Assembly: GCF_016522075.1 (NCBI RefSeq)
Contig: NZ_JAEHFW010000002.1
Span: 186,001 to 250,000 of the forward strand
Direction of reading: 5' to 3'
DNA from: Mucilaginibacter segetis
GTDB lineage: Bacteria; Bacteroidota; Bacteroidia; Sphingobacteriales; Sphingobacteriaceae
DNA: 64,000 nt
Below are positions 1 to 8,397 of the stretch, piece after piece (the stretch's first letter is position 1; every line of letters begins with the position of its first letter). The notes under the pieces are model-generated. The model worked only from the letters and a program-made list of their open reading frames with translations, made no database searches and was not told where the DNA came from. The position numbers and the translations under genes were made by a program.

Positions 1-757
1 CAGTCTTAACAGGTTCAAGGCAAGGCACGCGTTCCGTGTAAGGCACTGGCGGAACAAGCGCTACTATCTGCTCATTTTCCAACCCTAAAGCTTGCGCTAG
101 CTTTAATAAAAAGGGTTCGCCAAACCGCCTGCGTAATACCTGGCGAGGGAGTTGTATGAAGCTTTTAATCGTAGTAAAACCCAGTTTTTGAAGCTTTTGC
201 AAGGTGTAACTTTCTAAACGCAATGCTGCGGGTGGTAAATCAAATAAAGTCTCTACCTGTGTTCCTGTTTTAATGATAGGTGTTATTTTCCCATAACGTG
301 CTATTGCCCAAGCTAATCCTACAGTATCAGCTATTGCCGACCTTGCATCATATCCTGATGTACGTAATTTGTTGATTATCTCTTTTAAATAGCCGTGTTC
401 GCCACCCCATAGATGTGCACAACCCGAAATATCCAGTATCAAGCCATCAGGCAAATCAACTGCAACTATAGGTGTATATCTTATACACCATAAACCTAAT
501 TGCCGTAATAATACAGTTTCTTTGGCGGGCAGGTAGTCAAACACCTGTAGGTTATTGGTAACCGCTTTAGCGTCTGCTGCTGACATGCCACAGTAAATAC
601 CTTGTGCCTGGGCTATTGGGTTAGCAGCCTTAATAATCATTCGGTTTCGTTCAGATGCAACTAAAACAAAGGGCACATCTTTCATTTCCGGCCTGCGGAC
701 GGTGAACCAATCAGTCAATAAATGACGGAACCATATTGCCATGAATCGCTTTTGCAT
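1..757 (-). CDS. imuB: ImuB-like Y-family polymerase homologue (partial)
   Basis: The reading frame is open from an ATG at 755-757 to the left edge, so the C-terminus lies outside the window. The N-terminus reads MQKRFMAIWFRHLLTDWF, followed by segments with AANPIAQAQGIYCGMSAADAKA and LILDISGCAHLWGGEHGY. This is the pattern of ImuB, a DNA polymerase Y homologue. Where active Y polymerases carry an early acidic residue, this protein has AIWFRHL, and the SIDE-type motif is replaced by LDISGCAHLW. It is therefore expected to be a catalytically inactive adaptor in ImuA-ImuB-DnaE2 mutagenic repair (family knowledge). The start lies 3 bases after the imuA stop, so the two are probably co-transcribed. 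DnaE2 may follow outside the window (inference). Confidence 0.88.
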   Translation of the reverse strand, partial: MQKRFMAIWFRHLLTDWFTVRRPEMKDVPFVLVASERNRMIIKAANPIAQAQGIYCGMSAADAKAVTNNLQVFDYLPAKETVLLRQLGLWCIRYTPIVAVDLPDGLILDISGCAHLWGGEHGYLKEIINKLRTSGYDARSAIADTVGLAWAIARYGKITPIIKTGTQVETLFDLPPAALRLESYTLQKLQKLGFTTIKSFIQLPRQVLRRRFGEPFLLKLAQALGLENEQIVALVPPVPYTERVPCLEPVKT

Positions 758-760
758 GGC

Positions 761-1486
761 TCATCCTATATTTTGTAATTGCTCTTGTAATATTTCCTGT
801 TTAATAAACCTGAACTGCCCTGCTGACCATTCCAAAATCCAACTGCCCGGTTTGCCATTACGCGCCCGTAATAGTTCAACTTGCCAGCGAGGAAATCCTA
901 AACCGGGCAGCCCATCTATCGGCTCACTTAATAACGGTTTAATTTGCCAACGTGCAGCACAGGCTGTTGAGCCCATTTTATCATATTTATTGCGCATTAT
1001 AAATCCAGTTACCCGGCTTTGCTCTACTGCTAATTGCAATCTTCTGGACTGTTTAAAATCAATATCTGACAGCTCCCCTATAACTGCTACTAAACCAACA
1101 CATTTTAAAGCCTCTTCCATTACCCAAAGCACGTCTTTATCTTTACTCAGTTTTACAAAAATTATTTTGTCGGGTTCAATGCCAAATGCTTTTAGGGCTG
1201 TTGGATATACATTGTCTGATAAACTAATCCATAAACACACCCCACCGGTTTGCATCAATACAGCTAATAGCGCGCTTACAAAACCTATGCAGGTTGTAGC
1301 CTGTTCGGTATTCTCACAAACCATTTCATGTACGGTAGCTGTAGGAAATATTTTGTTGGGAAAGTTATTTTCAATATCATCTAAACCAAAAGATTGTTGA
1401 GTAGCAAGCGAGGATGGCCTGTAACCTTCCCATTGCAAAATATTTTTCTGCAACCTGGTAATCAAATCTTTTTTAGCATCAACCAT
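761..1486 (-). CDS. imuA: ImuA-like translesion-synthesis accessory protein
   Basis: This is a protein of about 241 residues from the ATG at 1484-1486; a TTG three codons upstream is possible but less likely. It resembles the RecA-like ImuA proteins that precede imuB in Bacteroidota. A hydrophobic core (FVSALLAVLMQTGGVCLWIS) sits where RecA has its ATP-binding strand, but no GxxxxGKT Walker A motif is visible, as is usual for the Bacteroidota version. The C-terminal part (WQVELLRARNGKPGSW) matches the ImuA tail. With ImuB it is thought to support error-prone repair by DnaE2. No LexA-type regulator gene is adjacent here, which differs from some related loci. Confidence 0.82.
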   Translation of the reverse strand: MVDAKKDLITRLQKNILQWEGYRPSSLATQQSFGLDDIENNFPNKIFPTATVHEMVCENTEQATTCIGFVSALLAVLMQTGGVCLWISLSDNVYPTALKAFGIEPDKIIFVKLSKDKDVLWVMEEALKCVGLVAVIGELSDIDFKQSRRLQLAVEQSRVTGFIMRNKYDKMGSTACAARWQIKPLLSEPIDGLPGLGFPRWQVELLRARNGKPGSWILEWSAGQFRFIKQEILQEQLQNIG

Positions 1487-1591
1487 AACTATCAAACACG
1501 GGGTTGTAAATTTATGCTAATATTTTTAGTAATTTAACTAAATGATTAGAAAATATTTCCCACATTTGTTTTGATGGTGAACAATAGCTGA

Positions 1592-2488
1592 TTAGTTTGT
1601 CCAATTTTCAACTTTCCCGTTATCTTCTACCCAAATCTCTAAATAGACATCTTCGGATATAGGCTTCCCTTTGTCTTTGATAATGTCAAATTTTAGTGCA
1701 CTTAGTGCTTTTCTAATTGTATTAGTGCAATAAGTATATTCATTCTTTTCGTCACTATCGCTGATTTCGTCGACTGATTTGTATTTTACAGACTTAACGT
1801 TCGAAATTTTGCCTTCCTTATCAATTGTTATAAGATATTTCTCAGAGCAATCGCAATCATCTGTATTTTTAAACTTTATTTTTTTAATATACTTAAACAG
1901 AATGTCTGAAATTTTAATACTGTAGTGCCGATCAATTCCTTTGGACACATTTGCATAGTTACATACATTTTCGGCTTTCAATAGCTTCCCGTTATAAAAA
2001 CTTAATACTGTTTCTGCTTCATAAATTCTATAAAACACCCCGTCCCATCGCAATAACTTATTAGTTAACGGAAAGCTTAATTCCCCCGAAAACCAATCGA
2101 TAAATACTTTATCGCCAACCATTTTATCACCGAAAATCGCGTACATTTTTTTAACTGATGCACTCTTATCAAATGTTTTACTTTTTATGCTACCACAATT
2201 TATAATATCAGAAAGAAAAAGGCTATCATTTTGAATTTTATAAATTGCTTGATAACCTCTCCAGCAATTGAAAGAAGCCCCATCACGAAAAGTTAAACCA
2301 AATAATTGCTCCCGATTAGTTTGATCACGCTTTTGCAAGTATTGCTCAACAAGAAGATTATAGGTTGCGATAGTATCATTTTTATAAATGATATAGTCAG
2401 GCATTTGCGGACTTGCAAAAATCTTAAATGGGAAAAATGTTAGAATTGTTAATGTTAATCTGAATACTAATTTAACAAGTGGTTTCAT
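1592..2488 (-). CDS. secreted hypothetical protein, possible TonB-C-like tail
   Basis: I chose the ATG at 2486-2488 because it starts a clean signal peptide (MKPLVKLVFRLTLTILTFF, cleavage near FAS-PQ); an ATG 12 codons upstream also exists. The mature protein is about 275 residues and AT-rich. The last 90 residues (SEKYLITIDKEGKISNVK ... CTNTIRKALSALKFDI) resemble the energy-transducer TonB C-terminal fold found in many secreted Bacteroidota proteins, which is inference from pattern only. It has paired cysteines at DCDC and elsewhere. The function is unknown. It stands alone between imuA and a gene-poor stretch. Confidence 0.6.
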   Translation of the reverse strand: MKPLVKLVFRLTLTILTFFPFKIFASPQMPDYIIYKNDTIATYNLLVEQYLQKRDQTNREQLFGLTFRDGASFNCWRGYQAIYKIQNDSLFLSDIINCGSIKSKTFDKSASVKKMYAIFGDKMVGDKVFIDWFSGELSFPLTNKLLRWDGVFYRIYEAETVLSFYNGKLLKAENVCNYANVSKGIDRHYSIKISDILFKYIKKIKFKNTDDCDCSEKYLITIDKEGKISNVKSVKYKSVDEISDSDEKNEYTYCTNTIRKALSALKFDIIKDKGKPISEDVYLEIWVEDNGKVENWTN

Positions 2489-2524
2489 AAGGTTGGGCGT
2501 AAGTTCACAATATCTTTGGTTCAT

Positions 2525-2984
2525 AAAGATATTAAATAATAAAAGCCCTCAGATACTTATCCAAAGGCTTTCATAATAATTTCTCAAATATTCTTTCCCA
2601 TCTTGTTCCCAATATGGGTGATTTTGTAGCCGAGAAGCTACCAAAGTTGAACACTTTTGAGGATGACTTGCAATTATTATCTACATTAGCTATAAGAGAA
2701 CTAAACTAAATCTTATGACTAATACATTCCATACCAAGCCGACTTCAAAGCAAATTTTGGAAAAGAAATGGTTTCAGCCACGAGTATTTATGAGCAACGT
2801 CAAAAAAGCGGGATAAAAAATAATTCTTTAGCGGTTTGCGATTTCATTTTTATTTCGGATGCTTATGAAAATTTAACATCGTTGGGATTTCTTATCTTCT
2901 ATTTATAACTATCATGTTAAACAAATAACACCCGAAATTATTGTTGATTGGTAGAAAAGTATTGCGGTTAACTAAGGTGCAGTT
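2525..2984. other. gene-poor stretch with two short open frames
   Basis: No convincing gene is present in these 460 bases. Two short plus-strand frames occur in series: 2614-2709 (31 codons, MGDFVAEKLPKLNTFEDDL) and 2715-2816 (33 codons, MTNTFHTKPTSKQILEKKW). A third coding-like run without a start follows up to about 2908. Their tandem order in different frames suggests the remains of a decayed gene, but I do not recognise the family. Confidence 0.35.
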
Positions 2985-4013
2985 TTATATCTTTTCTTTA
3001 ATTTCTGTATAATTTTCAAGTGTTGCCTTTAGTTGTTTCTTTATCTGTTTTACCAGTACCCTTGGCCCCAACACTCTCATTTTCGAGCCAAAGCCTAATA
3101 ATTCCCGTTCTAATTCAAAATTCAGTATTACCTTGATGCTAAATATCTTTCCGGACTCATCTTCGCTCAATAGCTTTTGCGTATGATGTAATGGTTTGGT
3201 TAGCACATAAGGTGCATTGGCAGCATCTATCCAAAATATCACCTCACTATCACGCTGCCCGGGAGTTTTAGTTACCCCTATACAATCATTATAATAAGTT
3301 GTCAGGTTCAATGTTCTGTTCTCCCGGTAAGGTTCTTCGTGTTCTGCTACAGCTTGTATTCTGTCTAAAGCCAGATTCATAATGTGAGCATTTCGTTTGT
3401 GCTGCATTCCCAAAACAAACCAACGATTACGGTATTCCTTCAGCAGGTACCCGCTAAAACAAAACGTGCTGGCCTCCCGCGCTTTGAATGATTGATAGGT
3501 AATACAAATCGTTTTTCTTGCCACAATTGCTTTACGTATCACTTCTATCCACTCCAGCCCTTTCAGGTTATCATTTTTCTCAAAATCAATTACGGGCGAG
3601 CTCTGCGTTTTTTGCGTATAGATCTTGTCTTCCAGCTTACTTACCATTTCGTTCAGGTCGGTAAAATGGTTAAAGCCCTTAAACTGCTTTAATAAGCTGG
3701 ACACTTCACCCAGCACCTTCATGTCTTGTTGATTTAGCGGACTGTTGGTGATGCTGTAATTTTTATCGCTGTAGGTATAATACTTTTTATCAACCACCAC
3801 AATTGGCGCTTTGTACCCCAACTTATTACTGCGCATCATCTCTATATCGGCCTGTGTGGTGCGTCGGCTTACGCCAGTATCAATACCCTGATATTCGTAT
3901 AGGGCATCGCTACAGGCATCTATCAGATCGTCCAGCGTCCATTTCTTAAAGCGGTTTTGCAGGCATTGGTCAATAGTGCGGTAGCGGATAAGGGCGTTGC
4001 GGTTAACAGGCAT
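2985..4013 (-). CDS. WYL-domain transcriptional regulator
   Basis: This 342-residue protein has an N-terminal DNA-binding region (residues 1-70; RRTTQADIEMMRS is typical of the helix-turn-helix of this group) and a central-to-C-terminal WYL domain (about 155-340, with ICITYQSF, YLLKEYRNRWFVLG and the RTLNL segment). WYL proteins bind nucleic-acid-like ligands and often control RNA-repair and defence loci (family knowledge). Its start overlaps the stop of the 90-residue gene upstream by one base (TAATG), so the two form an operon divergent from rtcB. It is the natural candidate to act on the TGCGCA repeats in front of rtcB and rsr (inference). Confidence 0.88.
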   Translation of the reverse strand: MPVNRNALIRYRTIDQCLQNRFKKWTLDDLIDACSDALYEYQGIDTGVSRRTTQADIEMMRSNKLGYKAPIVVVDKKYYTYSDKNYSITNSPLNQQDMKVLGEVSSLLKQFKGFNHFTDLNEMVSKLEDKIYTQKTQSSPVIDFEKNDNLKGLEWIEVIRKAIVARKTICITYQSFKAREASTFCFSGYLLKEYRNRWFVLGMQHKRNAHIMNLALDRIQAVAEHEEPYRENRTLNLTTYYNDCIGVTKTPGQRDSEVIFWIDAANAPYVLTKPLHHTQKLLSEDESGKIFSIKVILNFELERELLGFGSKMRVLGPRVLVKQIKKQLKATLENYTEIKEKI

Positions 4014-4285
4014 TAGTATCTTCTTTTCATCAGATATTTCTCTTCTGTACCGTTACTGGTACCTCCAATTATCCGAACGGGCGTTATATGCGCCAGTTCC
4101 CACCCTAACGAACCCAAATAGTTTAAGGCACCTATAAGCGATGAACATTCCGTTACCGTTTGCGTGGCAGCTATCAGGTCAGAATCGTATTTAGACAACA
4201 TATCATCATCACCAAGATTAACGGATACTTCTTTTTTGCTACTTAAAAGCTTGTTTTCTACTGTCAAAAGACAAAAATGCTCCAT
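4013..4285 (-). CDS. small DUF4177-like protein
   Basis: This 90-residue protein begins the divergent operon with the WYL regulator. The C-terminal half carries the pattern LNYLGSLGWELAHITP followed by a YLMKRR tail, which resembles DUF4177-type small proteins; no catalytic motif is visible. The start ATG at 4283-4285 lies about 40 bases from the TGCGCA operator-like repeats that also face rtcB. Its role is unknown. By position it could modulate the regulator or be a co-regulated stress protein (inference). Confidence 0.6.
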   Translation of the reverse strand: MEHFCLLTVENKLLSSKKEVSVNLGDDDMLSKYDSDLIAATQTVTECSSLIGALNYLGSLGWELAHITPVRIIGGTSNGTEEKYLMKRRY

Positions 4286-4324
4286 GTTCGTAATTTTTTG
4301 ATGAATTTAAAAATTATTTTTTTC

Positions 4325-4362
4325 TACGCAAATACACTGCGCACCTGGTATTTCTCTTTGTA
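4325..4362 (+). promoter_or_regulatory. rtcB promoter with operator-like repeat
   Basis: TACGCA (4325-4330) and TGCGCA (4338-4343) are separated by AATACAC, and CTTTGTA follows at 4356-4362. The same arrangement, with exactly the same 12-base gap between the second repeat and CTTTGTA, stands before rsr at 8472-8509. The CTTTG resembles the -7 element (TAnnTTTG) of Bacteroidota, while a -33 TTG is replaced by the repeats. This suggests an activator-dependent promoter, probably WYL-controlled (inference). Confidence 0.65.
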
Positions 4363-4395
4363 CTGTCGAAAGGCTGAACCTGTTACACGAACGCT

Positions 4396-4419
4396 CCCTC
4401 TCCCGATTCGGGGAGAGGG
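4396..4419. repeat. CCCTCTCCC palindrome in rtcB leader
   Basis: CCCTCTCCC and GGGAGAGGG form a perfect 9-bp inverted repeat around a 6-base loop, followed by TTTT. A similar palindrome occurs at 55864-55888, so this looks like a dispersed REP-like element. It lies between the rtcB promoter element and the rtcB start codon and would fold in the 5' leader. Confidence 0.6.
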
Positions 4420-4471
4420 GTTTTGGCCCGGAGATTTTTAAATTGTTAAATGATACCTTTAGTATGATATT

Positions 4472-5926
4472 ATGGAAAAGGAAAAAATAGGCAACAACGA
4501 GTTAAAGGCATTAGGTATTAACGATGTGGAAGCATTGGTAAAGTTTAGCCGCGTGGCTAATGGCTTATTGAAACATGGTGTGATGGACAAGACCAACATA
4601 TTATTCAACTTAGAAGCTTTAATTGACGACCCTATACCCTACGCTTTAAAAAAAGGCGGTAAGTTTAAAAACCTTGCCGAAGATGTTATTGCCATGCGTA
4701 AAGATGGCAAATTTGTAAAACAGGAACGCAGCAATTTTAAGTTGAAAGAAGAAATTGCTGATTTCCCGGTGTGGGGATTGGAAAATATTGAAGTAGGCGC
4801 GTTGGCGCAGATGCGTACCGCGATACAGTTACCTATTGCCGTTGCCGGGGCCTTAATGCCCGATGCGCACCAGGGTTACGGCTTGCCTATCGGCGGCGTG
4901 TTGGCTACTGCCGCCAACACCATTATCCCTTTCGCTGTGGGTGTGGATATTGCCTGCCGAATGTGCCTGAGTATTTTTGATCTGCCTGCCGAAGGTATTG
5001 ATACAGAAACCGATAAACTGAAAAATATTTTGGTTGATAACACCTACTTCGGGATGGGTTGTACTACCAAATCGTACTTTGACAGCTCATTGTTTGATAG
5101 TAAGACCTGGGGCGAAACTAAGCTGATCCGTACATTGAAGGATAAGGCTTATGCACAGTTGGGTACCAGCGGTACCGGCAACCATTTTGTTGAATGGGGC
5201 GAGCTGACTTTGACCGAAAGTGCTTTGAACGATATCCCGGCGGGTAAATATTTGGCCCTGTTGTCGCACTCCGGATCGCGTGGATTTGGGGGTGCCGTAG
5301 CTAACTATTACAGCCGTATAGCCATGACCAAAACCAAGCTCCCTGCCGAAGCCAGGCATTTGGCCTGGTTGGATCTGGATAAGGACGAGGGACAGGAATA
5401 CTGGATCGCTATGAACCTGGCCGGAGAATACGCCAGCGCCAACCACCACGAGATCCACAACAAAATTGCCCGCGCTTTGGGTGTTAAGCCTATCAGTAGG
5501 ATAGAAAACCACCACAACTTTGCCTGGAAAGAGCAGCTGGCCGACGGTACCGAAGTAATGGTACACCGTAAAGGCGCCACCCCGGCCGGCGAAGGCGTGC
5601 TGGGTATTATACCGGGCAGCATGAGTACCCCGGGCTTTGTGGTGCGTGGTAAAGGTGATGCGGGAAGTATTAACTCTGCCAGTCATGGTGCAGGCAGGGC
5701 CATGAGCCGTAGTGCGGCCTTTAAAACGCTGGACAAAGCTTTGATTGCCGCCAATTTGATTGATAAACGCATTACCCTGATGGGCAGTGATATGGACGAA
5801 GCCCCAATGGCCTACAAGGATATCCATACCGTAATGGCGGCGCAGAACGATTTGGTTGAAGTGTTAGCCAAGTTTGAACCGAGGATTGTTAGGATGGCGG
5901 ACGCGAGGGAGAAGCCAGAGGATTGA
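4472..5926 (+). CDS. rtcB: RNA-splicing ligase RtcB
   Basis: This 484-residue protein joins RNA ends (2',3'-cyclic phosphate or 3'-phosphate to 5'-OH) through a guanylylated histidine with Mn2+ and GTP (family knowledge). Visible motifs are DAHQGYGLPIGGV (131-143), GVDIACRM with metal-binding Cys162, GTGNHFVEW with His238, SHSGSRG with His266, ENHHNFAW, HRKGATPA, and SASHGAGRAMSR with His405 as the likely guanylylated residue. All key positions are intact. GVDIACRM instead of the commoner G-D-I-G-C-G-M suggests an RtcB2-type subgroup. No rtcA or archease gene is in the window. The 3' end is duplicated further on at 6370-6552 and 7390-7422. Confidence 0.96.
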   Translation: MEKEKIGNNELKALGINDVEALVKFSRVANGLLKHGVMDKTNILFNLEALIDDPIPYALKKGGKFKNLAEDVIAMRKDGKFVKQERSNFKLKEEIADFPVWGLENIEVGALAQMRTAIQLPIAVAGALMPDAHQGYGLPIGGVLATAANTIIPFAVGVDIACRMCLSIFDLPAEGIDTETDKLKNILVDNTYFGMGCTTKSYFDSSLFDSKTWGETKLIRTLKDKAYAQLGTSGTGNHFVEWGELTLTESALNDIPAGKYLALLSHSGSRGFGGAVANYYSRIAMTKTKLPAEARHLAWLDLDKDEGQEYWIAMNLAGEYASANHHEIHNKIARALGVKPISRIENHHNFAWKEQLADGTEVMVHRKGATPAGEGVLGIIPGSMSTPGFVVRGKGDAGSINSASHGAGRAMSRSAAFKTLDKALIAANLIDKRITLMGSDMDEAPMAYKDIHTVMAAQNDLVEVLAKFEPRIVRMADAREKPED

Positions 5927-5981
5927 GTGAGAAAGTGATAATTTAAAAGGCAATTTGTATTTTCTGAATAAAAAAAATTAA

Positions 5982-6350
5982 ATGACAGATCAACGCGTAT
6001 ATGTAGAAACATCTTTGAATGTGAATTTCTTGCAGGTTCTTGAGTACATTTTAAGTAAAGCATTTAGGAATTCAAATGATCATGTGCTGAAATATTTCTG
6101 GTGCGATGGGATTGACAAACCTGTGATCAATGAACAATTTACCAACAGAAATATCACAAGTATAAATAAAGTCGCTACTCAGGCGTGGATAGGTCCTAAT
6201 GGACAGGATAGGTTTCAAATGACTATAAAATTGGGGCCTTGTTCACGAAGAAAAGTATTGAAAGGATTGGATTTACATGAATGTCTGCCAAATGCAGAGT
6301 CGCTTGATTGGGTTGAAATTGATACCCAAAAATTTTTGATATTGCTTTAG
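5982..6350 (+). CDS. hypothetical protein, first cassette after rtcB
   Basis: This 122-residue, AT-rich gene begins 55 bases after the rtcB stop. The protein has no signal peptide or membrane segment. It carries a tryptophan-containing core (LKYFWCDGIDKP) and a C-terminal DWVEIDTQKFLILL segment. I do not recognise the family. The size and acidic small-protein character would fit an immunity-like or accessory cargo protein, but that is only a guess. It is bracketed by the true rtcB 3' end and a diverged copy of that end (6370-6552), which suggests it arrived as a cassette. Confidence 0.55.
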   Translation: MTDQRVYVETSLNVNFLQVLEYILSKAFRNSNDHVLKYFWCDGIDKPVINEQFTNRNITSINKVATQAWIGPNGQDRFQMTIKLGPCSRRKVLKGLDLHECLPNAESLDWVEIDTQKFLILL

Positions 6351-6369
6351 CTAAAATAAATAAACCGTT

Positions 6370-6552
6370 ATTGTTGCAAACCTGATTGACAAGCGCATTA
6401 CCCTAATGGGCAGCGACGTAGACGAAGCGCCGATGGCGTACAAAGACATTCACGCCGTAATGGCCGCACAGGAAAACTTGGTAGATATACTGGATAAATC
6501 TGAACCGAGGATTGTAAGGATGGCGGATGCGAGGGAAAGGCCGGAAGATTGA
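6370..6552 (+). pseudogene. second, diverged copy of the rtcB 3' end
   Basis: The frame from 6370 to the TGA at 6550-6552 encodes 60 residues (core ANLIDKRITLMGSD ... EPRIVRMADARERPED) and has no start codon of its own. By hand alignment it matches 49 of the last 58 RtcB residues, with many synonymous differences at the DNA level. It is therefore not a recent tandem copy but probably the tail of a related rtcB allele. It ends in the same PED-stop as rtcB. Confidence 0.9.
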
Positions 6553-6582
6553 GAATATTAACTAATTCAAAAACCAATTAAT

Positions 6583-7338
6583 ATGGTACGATCACCTCAG
6601 GTGCAAGATTTTCCATTATTGCTTGAAGTATTTCGGGGAGGGCTTAAGCTTGGCTTAATTTCAAGGGAAGAAGTCGTTTTGTGGGCCGATAATATCATTG
6701 CGAATGCGGATGATCCGCATTATTTTTTTATCGAGGTATCACTTAGTCACGATTTAAACAACCTTATTGAAGTATTAAACAGGTATGTAGAACAAACGGA
6801 AGACCCCATATGCGACAGAGTGCTTTTGAGTCTTGTATACCACCGGCAGCCGATATTTGATATTGACGCCATAGAGAAAGTAGCAACTCTACTTGGTAGC
6901 ATGTCATTATGGAATAAGTTAACCTCTTTTGAGAAAAATACGATCTACGAATTTGAGGATTATTACGTATACTATTCTCCCGATTTAACACAACTACAGG
7001 TAGAACTGATTAATTTTCTGGGCATCTACAAAGCATTCACCCTTGAAAATTACAAGCAGTGGGTTGATATAAACTTACAGGTATCGGAATTGCTAAAGGA
7101 AGAAGAGGTAAAAGTTAATATAGTTAACCAATCGGTTAGGAAAGCATGGGCAAAAAAGGAAAAGAAGCGAAAACTAAAATTTTACCTCAAAAAGATAGGT
7201 GCTATTGTGCTTTTATTAGGTTTTTTCAGTTTAATGATAGCTTTACTTGACGATGGTAAGACAAATCATATTACGTTATATTTCATCGTATTTTATTTGT
7301 TTATTAGATTGGTATATGGATGGTGGAGGAAAAGATAG
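6583..7338 (+). CDS. hypothetical protein with two C-terminal membrane helices
   Basis: This 251-residue protein starts 30 bases after the rtcB-tail copy. Residues 1-170 are soluble, with a helical pattern (LGLISREEVVLWADNIIA, YFFIEVSLSHDLNNLIEVL) reminiscent of small bacterial immunity-type proteins, although I cannot assign a family. A lysine-rich stretch (AWAKKEKKRKLKFYLKK) precedes two hydrophobic helices (IGAIVLLLGFFSLMIALL and ITLYFIVFYLFIRLVYGW), so the N-terminus is probably cytoplasmic. It is followed at 7390-7422 by a third, very short rtcB-tail remnant, as expected for a second cassette. Confidence 0.6.
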   Translation: MVRSPQVQDFPLLLEVFRGGLKLGLISREEVVLWADNIIANADDPHYFFIEVSLSHDLNNLIEVLNRYVEQTEDPICDRVLLSLVYHRQPIFDIDAIEKVATLLGSMSLWNKLTSFEKNTIYEFEDYYVYYSPDLTQLQVELINFLGIYKAFTLENYKQWVDINLQVSELLKEEEVKVNIVNQSVRKAWAKKEKKRKLKFYLKKIGAIVLLLGFFSLMIALLDDGKTNHITLYFIVFYLFIRLVYGWWRKR

Positions 7339-7389
7339 AAAATTATCATAATAATTTTGCAAAACAACACTTTTATATCTTCCGCCAAC

Positions 7390-7422
7390 TTGGCGGATGC
7401 AAGGGAAAAGCGGGAGGATTAA
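7390..7422 (+). pseudogene. third, minimal rtcB tail remnant
   Basis: The sequence encodes LADAREKRED and then TAA, matching the RtcB C-terminus MADAREKPED at 8 of 10 positions and ending at the same stop point. Upstream bases no longer match. Alone it would be weak. Its position immediately after the next cassette gene, like the longer copy at 6370-6552, makes a common origin likely. Confidence 0.7.
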
Positions 7423-7492
7423 AGGAGTAGATAAAGCATATGTACTATTAAAACTGTCTTTTTAATAATTTGAAACTTCTAGTAAAATTGAT

Positions 7493-8254
7493 ATGGAAAC
7501 AAATGAATATTTACAACATCTAGCCAACGTTGCCAGTGAGATGGCCAAAAATGTTGACATGGTTAAAAACCCTATGAGGGGGTTTAATCCACATCGGCAA
7601 TTGCATCGATACGAACAATATGTTCTTGATTGTCTTTTAGCGATGAGCGAAATTGAAGGACTTGTTAGACAACTTAATGCGTCAGCTATATTAATGGCAA
7701 ACTATCGTGAAAGCAAGAAGCTAAAGGAGCAAAAGATATCACGTTATGATTATATTATTTATCATATCGAGGGACACCTTTTGAGGGTTACTAGTGTTAT
7801 AGATCGATTGTTAATATTTGTTAATAAAGTATTGGAAATGGGACTTACTGATTTTAAATGCAAAATAATATTCATGCTTGAAGATCAAAAAAATAAAAAA
7901 GGCAAATACGCATTATATGTAGAAAAACTACCAGGCTTATATGATAATTTAATGACCCTTGTAAAATATATTGATATCTTCAGAGAAGATAGAAACATAA
8001 TAGCGCATAGTAAAGAAATAGCTTATCAAGATTTGCGGCCAATTCAAGGCTATCATTTAATATTACAAGGTCCGACAGACTCAAATTTAACAAAGTATAA
8101 ATCCTTGATAAAGACTAAAACTGACAAAAAGGTAAAACAGTATAAAAATGAGATGTTATTATTCAATAAAAAAATATCTGATTTACTTTATCCTATTTAT
8201 AAGATACTAACGGCTGAATTCGATCAGCGATATCAAAATTACAGCCAACTGTAG
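7493..8254 (+). CDS. HEPN-like domain protein (candidate ribonuclease)
   Basis: This 253-residue, AT-rich and largely helical protein contains RNIIAH at residues 167-172 within IDIFREDRNIIAHSKE. R-N-x3-H is the catalytic signature of HEPN ribonucleases, which cut RNA in toxin, CRISPR and abortive-infection systems (family knowledge). The long helices before it (YDYIIYHIEGHLLRVTSVIDRLLIFVNK, read in two parts) fit a HEPN bundle. There is no signal peptide. It is the third gene between rtcB and rsr. A nuclease beside an RNA ligase suggests damage and repair, or a cargo toxin (inference). The family assignment rests on one motif and the helical pattern. Confidence 0.55.
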   Translation: METNEYLQHLANVASEMAKNVDMVKNPMRGFNPHRQLHRYEQYVLDCLLAMSEIEGLVRQLNASAILMANYRESKKLKEQKISRYDYIIYHIEGHLLRVTSVIDRLLIFVNKVLEMGLTDFKCKIIFMLEDQKNKKGKYALYVEKLPGLYDNLMTLVKYIDIFREDRNIIAHSKEIAYQDLRPIQGYHLILQGPTDSNLTKYKSLIKTKTDKKVKQYKNEMLLFNKKISDLLYPIYKILTAEFDQRYQNYSQL

Positions 8255-8397
8255 TATATCTAACCGCCGAAACAATTTGGTTCCCGCTGATATTAAGAAT
8301 ATGATAATTCTTTTACAATTTTAAGGCAATACCTTACTGGTCGAAGTTTATAACTTCGGCCTAACTTAGGTTAAGTTCCAACTTAATAAATTCCACT

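Noticed and set aside
741..1400. Plus-strand 219-codon frame opposite imuA
   Set aside because: It is the complement of a recognisable imuA/imuB pair; composition is Ser/Thr/Leu-rich as expected of an antisense shadow.
4346..4362. Sigma-54-type promoter before rtcB (GG ... TTGTA)
   Set aside because: RtcR systems use sigma-54, but the GG to G spacing is 11 rather than 10, the GC dinucleotide is missing, and the rsr copy lacks the GG. The -7-like CTTTG reading fits both copies better.
5087..5827. Long antisense open frame within rtcB
   Set aside because: It is a shadow frame of a strongly conserved enzyme gene; no start context or family resemblance.
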